DNA of 6,405 bases from Bacillota bacterium (GTDB lineage: Bacteria; Bacillota; Clostridia; Oscillospirales; Acutalibacteraceae), in NCBI GenBank assembly GCA_023420245.1, contig JAEZWL010000228.1:1-6405 (forward strand). Reading direction: 5' to 3'. A model generated the notes under the pieces. The model ran no database searches and was not told the DNA's origin. It saw nothing but the letters and a program-made list of their open reading frames with translations. Position 1 is the first letter of the stretch, and every line of letters starts with the position of its first letter. Of this stretch, positions 1 to 5,800 are shown in pieces. The translations under genes were made by a program, and so were the position numbers.

Positions 1-2
1 CT

Positions 3-206
3 TATGCTGCGGAGAAATGCCGCGCAATCAACGACGCGAATATTTTAACCATGGGCGGTTGGGTCATCGGAGAAGTGCTCGGATGTGCAATGGCCGACGT
101 TTTTTTGAATACGGAATTTACACAGAATTTAGAGGAATGGCGTCAGAAATTTTTACACGGGGCACGAGATCAGGTCAAGCTTCTGGAAGAGGAAATTTAC
201 AAATAA
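3..206 (+). CDS. RpiB/LacA/LacB-family sugar-phosphate isomerase, C-terminal part (5' end outside window)
   Basis: The frame is open from the left edge and gives the last 67 residues of a protein ending in EEEIYK. The segment INDANILTMGGWVIGEVLGC matches the typical C-terminal part of RpiB/LacAB isomerases, where an (N)NDAN-(I/V)L-xxG-xxVIG stretch packs against the dimer partner, followed by a helix leading to a GxRH/GARD-like end. Known family role: cytosolic aldose-ketose isomerisation of sugar phosphates, classically ribose 5-phosphate to ribulose 5-phosphate. The catalytic N-terminal half is not in the window, so the RpiB, LacA/B and tetrose-phosphate isomerase subtypes cannot be told apart. 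The stop lies 12 nt before the next gene, whose GGAGG ribosome site fills the gap, so the two are co-transcribed. An overlapping plus-strand frame starting at 17 is a shadow of this gene. Confidence 0.85.
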   Translation, partial: YAAEKCRAINDANILTMGGWVIGEVLGCAMADVFLNTEFTQNLEEWRQKFLHGARDQVKLLEEEIYK

Positions 207-218
207 GCGGAGGTAAAA

Positions 219-899
219 ATGAAATATTTTTTAGACAGTGCAAAGCTGGATGAAATTCAGTATGCATATGAGAATTACGGAATAGACGGAGTTACTACCA
301 ACCCGAAGCACATTAAGCTGAGCGGAAAGCCTTTTATGAGCATCGTTAAGGATGTTGCCGAATGGATTTCCAAGAACGGGCTGGAAGGCGCGGACAAATT
401 TCCGGTATCGTTTGAGATTAATCCCCATTTGGAAAAAGCCGGGGATATCGTTGAGGCAGCAAAGGAGATTTCTGCCTACTCCCCTAACTATGTAATCAAA
501 ATTCCCTGCACAGAGCAGGGGCTAATTGCGGCGAGAAAGCTGGAGGCGATGGGGATACGCACCAACGTTACCCTTGTTTTTTCACCGTCACAGGCAATTC
601 CGGTAGCAAAGCTCGGCGCTAAATTCGTTTCCCCGTTTGTCGGGTGGAAAGAAAACAGCGGCGACGACGCGCTTGATTATATTTCAAAAATTGTAAAAAT
701 TTACAGGACGTTTGATTATAAAACGGAGATTATTGTAGCGGCGGTTCGCAACGGCAAGCAAATCGGCGATTATGCTGAGATTGGCGCGGATATCGTTACC
801 TGCGGGCTGGATGTCTACAAGGCAAGCTTTGAGCACCCGTTTACAGACTACGGCGTGGGTGTTTTCCGCGCCGCCTGGGACAGCACCGCGAAAGAATAA
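219..899 (+). CDS. Short transaldolase family protein (TalC/FSA type), atypical phosphate site
   Basis: A 226-residue class I aldolase of the short transaldolase/fructose-6-phosphate aldolase family, full length for the TalC group. Visible landmarks: Asp6 (FLDSA), Asn28 in TTNP, Glu66 in SFEI, Schiff-base Lys94 in IKIPCTEQGL, Asn116 and Thr118 in TNVTL, and SPFVG at 138-142. Glu66 together with Phe140 is the transaldolase pairing; free aldolases of the FSA type have Gln and Tyr there. Expected role: moving a dihydroxyacetone unit from a ketose donor to an aldehyde acceptor. Oddity: the arginine that normally follows SPFVG and binds phosphate is Trp143, and the serine of the usual ASxR/ASFK motif is Ala175; Arg177 and Asn178 remain. 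The substrate may therefore not be an ordinary sugar phosphate. The start is supported by GGAGG at 209-213, five bases before the ATG. It lies between the RpiB-like gene and an isomerase gene in a tight operon. Family assignment is firm; substrate is unknown. Confidence 0.9.
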   Translation: MKYFLDSAKLDEIQYAYENYGIDGVTTNPKHIKLSGKPFMSIVKDVAEWISKNGLEGADKFPVSFEINPHLEKAGDIVEAAKEISAYSPNYVIKIPCTEQGLIAARKLEAMGIRTNVTLVFSPSQAIPVAKLGAKFVSPFVGWKENSGDDALDYISKIVKIYRTFDYKTEIIVAAVRNGKQIGDYAEIGADIVTCGLDVYKASFEHPFTDYGVGVFRAAWDSTAKE

Positions 900-907
900 T
901 GGTAGAA

Positions 908-912
908 AGGAG
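908..912 (+). promoter_or_regulatory. Ribosome binding site that decides the start of the isomerase gene
   Basis: AGGAG (within AAAGGAG, 906-912) lies 9 nt before the ATG at 922 but only 3 nt before the in-frame ATG at 916. Three bases is too close for normal initiation, so 922 is the preferred start; the difference is two residues. Confidence 0.6.
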
Positions 913-921
913 TAGATGAAG

Positions 922-2238
922 ATGTCACAAAATGTAAGAGTCGGTGTGGTTTGCCTGACACGGACGACCTACGATTATAAAACAGCGCAGGAAATTTACA
1001 ACAGCACCATGGAGGACCTGAAGAAAATTCCGAATGTCGACTGGGTGTTTGTAGAGAAAGCGGTCATTGAAATAGAAGACGCGGAAGCAGCCTCCCGAAC
1101 AATGCTCGAGAAAAACGTGGACGGTCTGGTGATTATCAGCGGAACCTTCCATCTCGGTCATCTGGCGCTGATCTTCAATAAATACATAAAGAAGCCGATT
1201 CTTCTCTGGGCTTTTGACGAGCTCCCGTACGACGGCGGCAAAATCCGCCTGAATTCCGTCTGTGGCTTGAACCTCAACGCTTCCAACCTGTATAAGGCGG
1301 GTAATGACAATTATACGTGCATCATCGGCGGCAGTATCGATCAAACATGGCTGTCTGCGCTTCGCGTAAAGGCCGCTTTTGAAAACGCAAGGATCGGGCT
1401 GATAGGCTACCGCGCGCACGGCTTCTTTAACGTAGGAACAGATGATCTGGATCTTTACCGGAAAACAGGCATTCTGATTGACCACTATGAGATTTCAGAA
1501 ATGTTCTCCCAGCCGGTGAATGAAGAGGAGATTAAAAAGGAGCAGGCTGAAATTTTTGGGCTGTTTAATTGTTCGGATATTACCAACCAGCAGGTGGAAA
1601 ATGTTGCGCGCCTTTGCGTCAGCGCAACAAAATTTATGGAGAAGTACCACCTTACCGCAGCGGCTGTCCGCTGCTGGCCTGAGTACGCGGCAAGCTTCGG
1701 GGTTTCCCCGTGCGCGCCCATGTCCATCCTGCAATCCCGTGGAATTCTTCTGGGCTGTGAGGGAGATATCGAGGGAACGCTCTCTATGCTGGCCTGCAAG
1801 GCGATGGGTGCCGAAACTCCGTTCCTGGCCGACCTCTCTCAGGTTGACCTGAAAGAGGATTTTGCCCTGATGTGGCATTGCGGCGTGGCTCCGCTGAATT
1901 TGTGGGACGGAAAATGCGACAGGACGCTTGATACCTATTTTGCAGGAGGCAAGGGCGTTACGGCGGGCTTCGTGATGAAGAGCGGCAAGGTAAGCATGAT
2001 GCGTATTGACACCGCCAGAGGTAAAACGAGAATGTTCGTTTCCTCGGGAGAAGCGATTCCCATGCAGAAGCAGCTCTGCGGAACCTACGCAAAGGTCAAA
2101 TTTGAGCAGACTGTCCCAGAGGTTCTTGATAAAGTCATGTATACGGGCTTGGCACATCATATTGCCATGATATACGGTGAATATGTGGATGTTATGAAGG
2201 CGTTTGCCAAAATGATGAACTTTGAGATTATAGAGTAA
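922..2238 (+). CDS. L-fucose/L-arabinose isomerase family protein (FucI-like, COG2407 type)
   Basis: A 438-residue protein (440 if read from the ATG at 916) with the three-part layout of metal-dependent fucose/arabinose isomerases: an N-terminal Rossmann-like part from VRVGVVCLTR, a central part with IGLIGYRAHGF, and a C-terminal catalytic part. Numbered from 922, the likely metal ligands are Glu280 in GCEGD, Asp304 in LADLSQVD and His412/His413 in GLAHHIAMIYG. The 24-residue Glu-Asp spacing equals that of E. coli FucI (Glu337, Asp361). HCGVAPLNL after the Asp is also typical. Family role: Mn2+-type interconversion of unphosphorylated aldoses and ketoses in the cytosol. At about 440 residues it is shorter than FucI (about 590) and AraA (about 500), and its sugar is unknown. 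It sits 22 nt after one transaldolase gene and 14 nt before another, so its ketose product may be their substrate. Family is firm; it should not be named FucI or AraA. Confidence 0.88.
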   Translation: MSQNVRVGVVCLTRTTYDYKTAQEIYNSTMEDLKKIPNVDWVFVEKAVIEIEDAEAASRTMLEKNVDGLVIISGTFHLGHLALIFNKYIKKPILLWAFDELPYDGGKIRLNSVCGLNLNASNLYKAGNDNYTCIIGGSIDQTWLSALRVKAAFENARIGLIGYRAHGFFNVGTDDLDLYRKTGILIDHYEISEMFSQPVNEEEIKKEQAEIFGLFNCSDITNQQVENVARLCVSATKFMEKYHLTAAAVRCWPEYAASFGVSPCAPMSILQSRGILLGCEGDIEGTLSMLACKAMGAETPFLADLSQVDLKEDFALMWHCGVAPLNLWDGKCDRTLDTYFAGGKGVTAGFVMKSGKVSMMRIDTARGKTRMFVSSGEAIPMQKQLCGTYAKVKFEQTVPEVLDKVMYTGLAHHIAMIYGEYVDVMKAFAKMMNFEIIE

Positions 2239-2252
2239 CCGGAGGCGTAACA

Positions 2253-3317
2253 ATGAGTGAGTATAAAGGTAAGCTGCACGAATCTGCAGTAAAATTTCCC
2301 GATACAGATGTATGGATGGATTCATGCGGTGAGGAAGAGCTTGATTACGGTCTGGAACGCGGGATTGTAGGGGCTACAAGCAACCCGATTATTGTGGGCG
2401 CGGTAATCAAAGAGGAACTCCCCTTATGGGAAAAAAGGATAAAAGAGCATTTGGTAAAGACCCCGGACGCAACGGAAGACGACATCGCCTGGGAGCTTAT
2501 CTATGAAGCGGGCCGCGAGCGCTCGAAAAAGCTTTTGCCGGTATTCGAACAGTTCCAGGGCAAAAAGGGCAGGCTTTCCATCCAGGTAAACGCAAAGTAT
2601 TACAGAAACTGGAAGAAAATGCTGGAGCAAGCGCTTTATCTGGATTCACTGGGCAAAAATATGCAGGTGAAAATTCCTGCGTCCGAAGCCGGAATTAAGG
2701 CAATGGAGGAAGCGACCTACCACGGCGTAAGCATTAACGCGACGATATCCTTTACCGTCGCGCAGGCAGTCGCGGTTGCGGAAGCGGTGGAGCGCGGTCT
2801 TGAACGCAGGAAAAAAGAGAACCTTCCTACCGAGCATATGGCTCCTGTCTGCACGATTATGATCGGCAGAACCGACGATTGGGTGAAGGAGTACGTTAAG
2901 CGCGAAAACCTTGTTCTTGACCCGGAATGTCTGGAATGGGCCGGAGTTGCCGTAATTAAGGAAGCCTACCGCATTTATCAGGAGCGCGGTTACACAACGA
3001 GACTTCTCTCTGCGGCAAACCGCAACCACTACCACTGGTCGCAGCTGATCGGCGGAAATCTTGCCATGACCATCAATTACGCGTGGCATAAAAAACTCAA
3101 TTCCTGCGGTGTTGAGGTCAAAAGCCGCATTGATGAGCCGGTTAAAGCAGAGTATATGGCGGAACTGAACCAGCTGGTTGAATTCCGCAAATCGTTTGAC
3201 GAAAACGGAATGAAGCCGGAAGAATTTGAAAGGTACGGCGGCTTCCGCGATACGCTTTCTACATTCCTGACAGGCTATGATGATCTGGTAAAGCTCGTAA
3301 GGGGCTATATGGTCTAA
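2253..3317 (+). CDS. Long transaldolase family protein with divergent active site
   Basis: A 354-residue protein of the transaldolase superfamily, closer in length to TalB and actinobacterial Tal than to TalC. Core residues visible: Asp23 (WMDS), Asn44 in TSNP, Schiff-base Lys140 in QVKIPASEAG, Asn162 and Thr164 in INATISF, Arg206 in MIGRTDDW and Arg257 in SAANRN. Residues from about 290 to the end form a mostly charged, probably helical extension after the barrel. Differences from ordinary transaldolases: the catalytic Glu position is Gln111 (SIQV), the SPFVG segment reads TIMIG (Met203 in place of Phe or Tyr), and the Ser of the phosphate motif is Ala255. A lysine-dependent C-C bond reaction is likely; the standard sedoheptulose-7-phosphate reaction is not assured. 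GGAGG at 2241-2245 lies seven bases before the ATG. It is the last gene of the plus-strand operon, followed within 15 nt by terminator hairpins. It is not a duplicate of the 226-residue protein; the two differ greatly in length and sequence. Confidence 0.87.
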   Translation: MSEYKGKLHESAVKFPDTDVWMDSCGEEELDYGLERGIVGATSNPIIVGAVIKEELPLWEKRIKEHLVKTPDATEDDIAWELIYEAGRERSKKLLPVFEQFQGKKGRLSIQVNAKYYRNWKKMLEQALYLDSLGKNMQVKIPASEAGIKAMEEATYHGVSINATISFTVAQAVAVAEAVERGLERRKKENLPTEHMAPVCTIMIGRTDDWVKEYVKRENLVLDPECLEWAGVAVIKEAYRIYQERGYTTRLLSAANRNHYHWSQLIGGNLAMTINYAWHKKLNSCGVEVKSRIDEPVKAEYMAELNQLVEFRKSFDENGMKPEEFERYGGFRDTLSTFLTGYDDLVKLVRGYMV

Positions 3318-3330
3318 ACAAAAACGGAGC

Positions 3331-3378
3331 AAGGCTCCCACGGGGTTGGCATTTTCGCTGACTCCGCGGGAGCCTTTT
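3331..3378 (+). terminator. Rho-independent terminator 1 of the plus-strand operon
   Basis: AAGGCTCCC (3331-3339) pairs with GGGAGCCTT (3368-3376). After one A-C mismatch the stem continues from 3341-3346 to 3361-3366, leaving a 14-nt loop. It is followed by only four T (3375-3378). It begins 13 nt after the stop of the long transaldolase gene. A-rich sequence at 3316-3325 on the other side would give a T-run on the minus strand a few bases beyond the stem, so weak bidirectional action is possible. Confidence 0.75.
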
Positions 3379-3383
3379 CGTGT

Positions 3384-3406
3384 AGCAGGAAACGCCTGCT
3401 CTTTTT
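3384..3406 (+). terminator. Possible second plus-strand terminator
   Basis: AGCAGG (3384-3389) pairs with CCTGCT (3395-3400) around a 5-nt loop and is followed by C and five T (3402-3406). The stem is short, but the arrangement directly after terminator 1 suggests a back-up stop for read-through into the convergent ara operon. Confidence 0.5.
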
Positions 3407-3411
3407 GGCAT

Positions 3412-3461
3412 AAAAAACACCCCATTTGTTTTCAGTATCATACTGTCTAACAAATGGGGTG
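3412..3461 (-). terminator. Rho-independent terminator of the araBAD-type operon
   Basis: CACCCCATTTGTT (3418-3430) is a perfect 13-bp inverted repeat of 3449-3461. Inside it, CAGTA (3433-3437) pairs with TACTG (3441-3445), so the hairpin closes almost to the tip. Read on the minus strand the stem is followed by six T (complement of 3412-3417), giving a textbook intrinsic terminator about 120 nt after the araD stop. Confidence 0.88.
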
Positions 3462-3580
3462 CTGTTCACGGTTCTACAATTGGGGGCTTTTCTCATTTTA
3501 CGGAGCTGTTTTCGCCAGCCGGAAAAATGGGGGAGAGACCGTATTGATCAGTATGGCACCTGCCGGTTCTCTGATTTCGT
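3462..3580. other. araD 3' untranslated stretch, no gene seen
   Basis: This stretch lies between the araD stop and its terminator stem. I see no credible gene. An imperfect inverted repeat, AGAGACCG (3534-3541) against CGGTTCTCT (3564-3572) with one bulged base and a 22-nt loop, has no T-run and is of uncertain meaning. The short minus-strand frames that cross this area also cross the terminator stem and show no family signature. Confidence 0.5.
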
Positions 3581-4300
3581 TTAACCCTGCCCGTAATAGG
3601 CGTTAATGCCGTGCTTGCGAAGATAATGCTTCTCCATAAGCTCCTGCTGCATGGCAGGGAGCTTGGGCTCCAGCATCAAGGCGTGAAAGTCCATAAATGC
3701 TACCTCCTCCATTACAACCGCATTGTGTACGGCGTCAAGAGGAGTTGCTCCCCACGCAAAGGGACCGTGACTGTGGACCAGCACACCGGGTATTTCCTCG
3801 GGCAGAATACCAAGCTGCGTAAATGTTTCCAAAATAACATTGCCTGTTTCCCGTTCATAGGGGCTCTCCGTTACCTTATCGTAGGGGGTTCCAATCTCAT
3901 CGGGGCGCATTCTGCGGGTACAGGGAATTTCACCGTGAAAATAGTCTCCCTGCGTAGTTCCCAGCGCCGGAATGCCACGCCCTGCCTGTGCAAAGCTGGT
4001 AGCCCAGCGGGAGTGCGTATGTACAATGCCGCCCAGCTTTGGCCAGGCTTTGTAAAGTACAAGATGGGTGGGAGTATCGCTGGAGGGCTTGTATTTTCCT
4101 TCCAGCCGATTGCCGTCGAGATCCACAACCACCATGTCCTCGGGCTGCATATCATCGTATGATACGCCGGAGGGCTTTATCACAACCAGACCTGTTTCCC
4201 GGTCGATGCCGGACACATTGCCCCATGTAAAGGTTACCATTTTGAACCTTGGAAGCTGCAAATTCGCGTCGCACACAGCTTTTTTTAACTTTTCAAGCAT
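3581..4300 (-). CDS. araD: L-ribulose-5-phosphate 4-epimerase AraD
   Basis: A 239-residue class II aldolase/AraD family protein, close to the 231 residues of E. coli AraD. It converts L-ribulose 5-phosphate to D-xylulose 5-phosphate by a zinc-dependent retro-aldol mechanism in the cytosol, the last step of L-arabinose entry. Visible: TWGNVSG at 25-31 and KPSG at 42-45 (phosphate binding), SSDTPTH at 73-79 with Asp75, IVHTHS with His94 and His96, QGDYFHG with Asp119 (the E. coli Asp120 position), VHSHGPFAWG at 175-184 supplying the third zinc histidine, and the C-terminal AYYGQ with Tyr236 at the catalytic tyrosine position. These features separate it from fuculose-phosphate aldolase. A G-rich ribosome site (GGGGGA, 4312-4307) lies six bases before the ATG and abuts the araA stop; the gap between the genes is 12 nt. 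It is the last gene of the minus-strand operon. No oddities. Confidence 0.96.
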   Translation of the reverse strand: MLEKLKKAVCDANLQLPRFKMVTFTWGNVSGIDRETGLVVIKPSGVSYDDMQPEDMVVVDLDGNRLEGKYKPSSDTPTHLVLYKAWPKLGGIVHTHSRWATSFAQAGRGIPALGTTQGDYFHGEIPCTRRMRPDEIGTPYDKVTESPYERETGNVILETFTQLGILPEEIPGVLVHSHGPFAWGATPLDAVHNAVVMEEVAFMDFHALMLEPKLPAMQQELMEKHYLRKHGINAYYGQG

Positions 4301-4312
4301 TCGTAATCCCCC

Positions 4313-5785
4313 TTACCTCAGCCTCCACGCCAGATCATTCAAAAACAGCTGTTGCTTTAAGCCTTCTACAGTGGTTTCACTGCCGATATGGATATATTCA
4401 ATTGCCATCATTTCCGCCCAATCTTCCATGACGGAGGCATTGATTTGCGTGGTCAGAACGCTGTGATGAGCGCCGCCGGACAAAATCCAGCATTTCAAGC
4501 CGGTCAACAGGTCGGGCGCCGGTTTCCACATAACCCTGGCCACCGGCAGATTTGGCATTTCCATGGTAGGCTTCACGCATTCCACGTCCTGAACAATCAG
4601 CCGCATCCTGCCGCCTAAGTCAATTAATGAGATGACAATGCCCTTTCCGGCCGTCCCTTCAAATACCAGACGGGCCGGAGGCTCCCGGTCGCCGATACCC
4701 AGCGGGTGAATTTCAACACGGGGCTTCTCAGCCGCGACGGAGGGGCAAACCTCCAGCATATGCGCGCCCAGTGTCAGCTCCTTTCCGAGCTCTAAATCAT
4801 AATTGTAGTCTTCCATAAAAGAGGAGCCACCCGGCAGCCCCTGCGCGATTGCTTTTACAATTGCGGTCATGCCGGAAATTTTCCAATCACCCTCCGCGCC
4901 GAAGCCCAAACCATCCGCCATGATGTTCTGGGAAGCCAATCCCGGAAGCTGCCGCATTCCGTAAAGATCCTGAAAATTGGTGACGAAGCCTTTGGCGCCT
5001 TCCCGCTCCATAATTGTGCGGATGGCAATTTCCTCCCTTGCCTGATAGCGCACGGTATCCAAATCACGTTCGGGAAGAAGATAGCGATTTTGATATTCGG
5101 TCATCTTTGCGTCAATGTCCGCTTCGGTAACCGCATTCATTGTTTCAACCAGATGACCCACCGGCCAGTAATCAACCTGCCAGCCCAATTTAATCTCTGC
5201 CTCTACCTTGTCGCCTTCTGTCACCGCTACGTCACGCATATTGTCGCCAAAGCGAATCAGTCTTAAATTCTTCGAAAGAATGGTGCCGATTGCGCTGCGC
5301 ATCCAGTTCCCAAGGTCCTTTTGAACCTCCGAATCCTCCCAGTAGCCAACGACGATCTTTCTGGCAAGGCGCATACGGGCGCCGATAAATCCGTGCTCCC
5401 TGTCGCCGTGGGCGGATTGGTTCAAATTCATGTAGTCCATGTCCATCTCTTCATTGGGGATGTGACGGTTATATTGGGTCGCCAGATGGCACCAGGGCTT
5501 TTGCAGCAGTTGAAGACCGTGAATCCACATCTTTGAGGGAGAAAAGGTGTGGCACCACGTAATCACTCCGGCGCACCGGTCGTCATGATTGGCATCCTTC
5601 AGAACCTGTGTGCATTCCGCTTCTGTTTTTACGGTTATTTTATAGACGATTTTACAGGGGATGTTTTGTGCCCGGCTCAGCTTTTCCGCCATTTTTTGGG
5701 CGCGTTCCGCCACGGTTTCCAGTACTGCGGGTCCGTAAAGCGATTGGGAACCCACCACAAACCAAAACTCATAGTCTCTTAGCAT
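4313..5785 (-). CDS. araA: L-arabinose isomerase AraA
   Basis: A 490-residue L-arabinose isomerase (E. coli AraA is 500). It interconverts L-arabinose and L-ribulose, the first intracellular step of arabinose use, with a divalent metal such as Mn2+. It begins with MLRDYEFWFVVGSQSLYG, the typical AraA N-terminus. Numbered from the ATG at 5785, the metal ligands are Glu298 in GFGAEGDWK, Glu325 in SFMEDY, His342 in LGAHMLEVCP and His441 in GGAHHS, in the same order and spacing as E. coli Glu306, Glu333, His350 and His450. A longer in-frame reading starts with TTG at 5797, but GAGGA at 5795-5791 lies five bases before the ATG and overlaps that TTG, so 5785 is the better start. It follows the kinase gene by 15 nt and precedes araD by 12 nt, the usual araBAD order. 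Confidence 0.97.
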   Translation of the reverse strand: MLRDYEFWFVVGSQSLYGPAVLETVAERAQKMAEKLSRAQNIPCKIVYKITVKTEAECTQVLKDANHDDRCAGVITWCHTFSPSKMWIHGLQLLQKPWCHLATQYNRHIPNEEMDMDYMNLNQSAHGDREHGFIGARMRLARKIVVGYWEDSEVQKDLGNWMRSAIGTILSKNLRLIRFGDNMRDVAVTEGDKVEAEIKLGWQVDYWPVGHLVETMNAVTEADIDAKMTEYQNRYLLPERDLDTVRYQAREEIAIRTIMEREGAKGFVTNFQDLYGMRQLPGLASQNIMADGLGFGAEGDWKISGMTAIVKAIAQGLPGGSSFMEDYNYDLELGKELTLGAHMLEVCPSVAAEKPRVEIHPLGIGDREPPARLVFEGTAGKGIVISLIDLGGRMRLIVQDVECVKPTMEMPNLPVARVMWKPAPDLLTGLKCWILSGGAHHSVLTTQINASVMEDWAEMMAIEYIHIGSETTVEGLKQQLFLNDLAWRLR

Positions 5786-5790
5786 ATTGA

Positions 5791-5795
5791 TCCTC
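5791..5795 (-). promoter_or_regulatory. Ribosome binding site that decides the araA start
   Basis: GAGGA on the minus strand sits five bases before the ATG at 5785. The alternative TTG start at 5797 would overlap this site and has no comparable site at the right distance of its own. Confidence 0.65.
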
Positions 5796-5800
5796 AATTC

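Noticed and set aside
925..1485. Minus-strand open frame (186 codons)
   Set aside because: Antisense to the FucI-like gene, with no family signature.
1602..1629. 8-bp inverted repeat (TGTTGCGC / GCGCAACA) inside the isomerase gene
   Set aside because: It lies in coding sequence with no T-run or neighbouring boundary; a stem of this size is expected by chance.
1495..2325. Long minus-strand open frame (276 codons) opposite the isomerase gene
   Set aside because: It lies fully antisense to a gene with clear family motifs, crosses the operon junction at 2239-2252 and its translation shows no recognisable domain. It is a codon-composition shadow.
2646..3425. Minus-strand open frame (259 codons) opposite the long transaldolase gene
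   Set aside because: It starts inside the terminator region and lies antisense to a well-supported gene; its translation is low in recognisable motifs and rich in Arg, Cys and His, as expected of a shadow frame.
3534..3572. Imperfect inverted repeat after araD
   Set aside because: The stem has a bulge and a large loop and lacks a T-run on either strand. The clear terminator of this operon lies further on, at 3461-3412, so a separate function cannot be supported.
3611..4162. Plus-strand open frame (183 codons) opposite araD
   Set aside because: Fully antisense to AraD, whose zinc and catalytic residues are intact, so this is a shadow.
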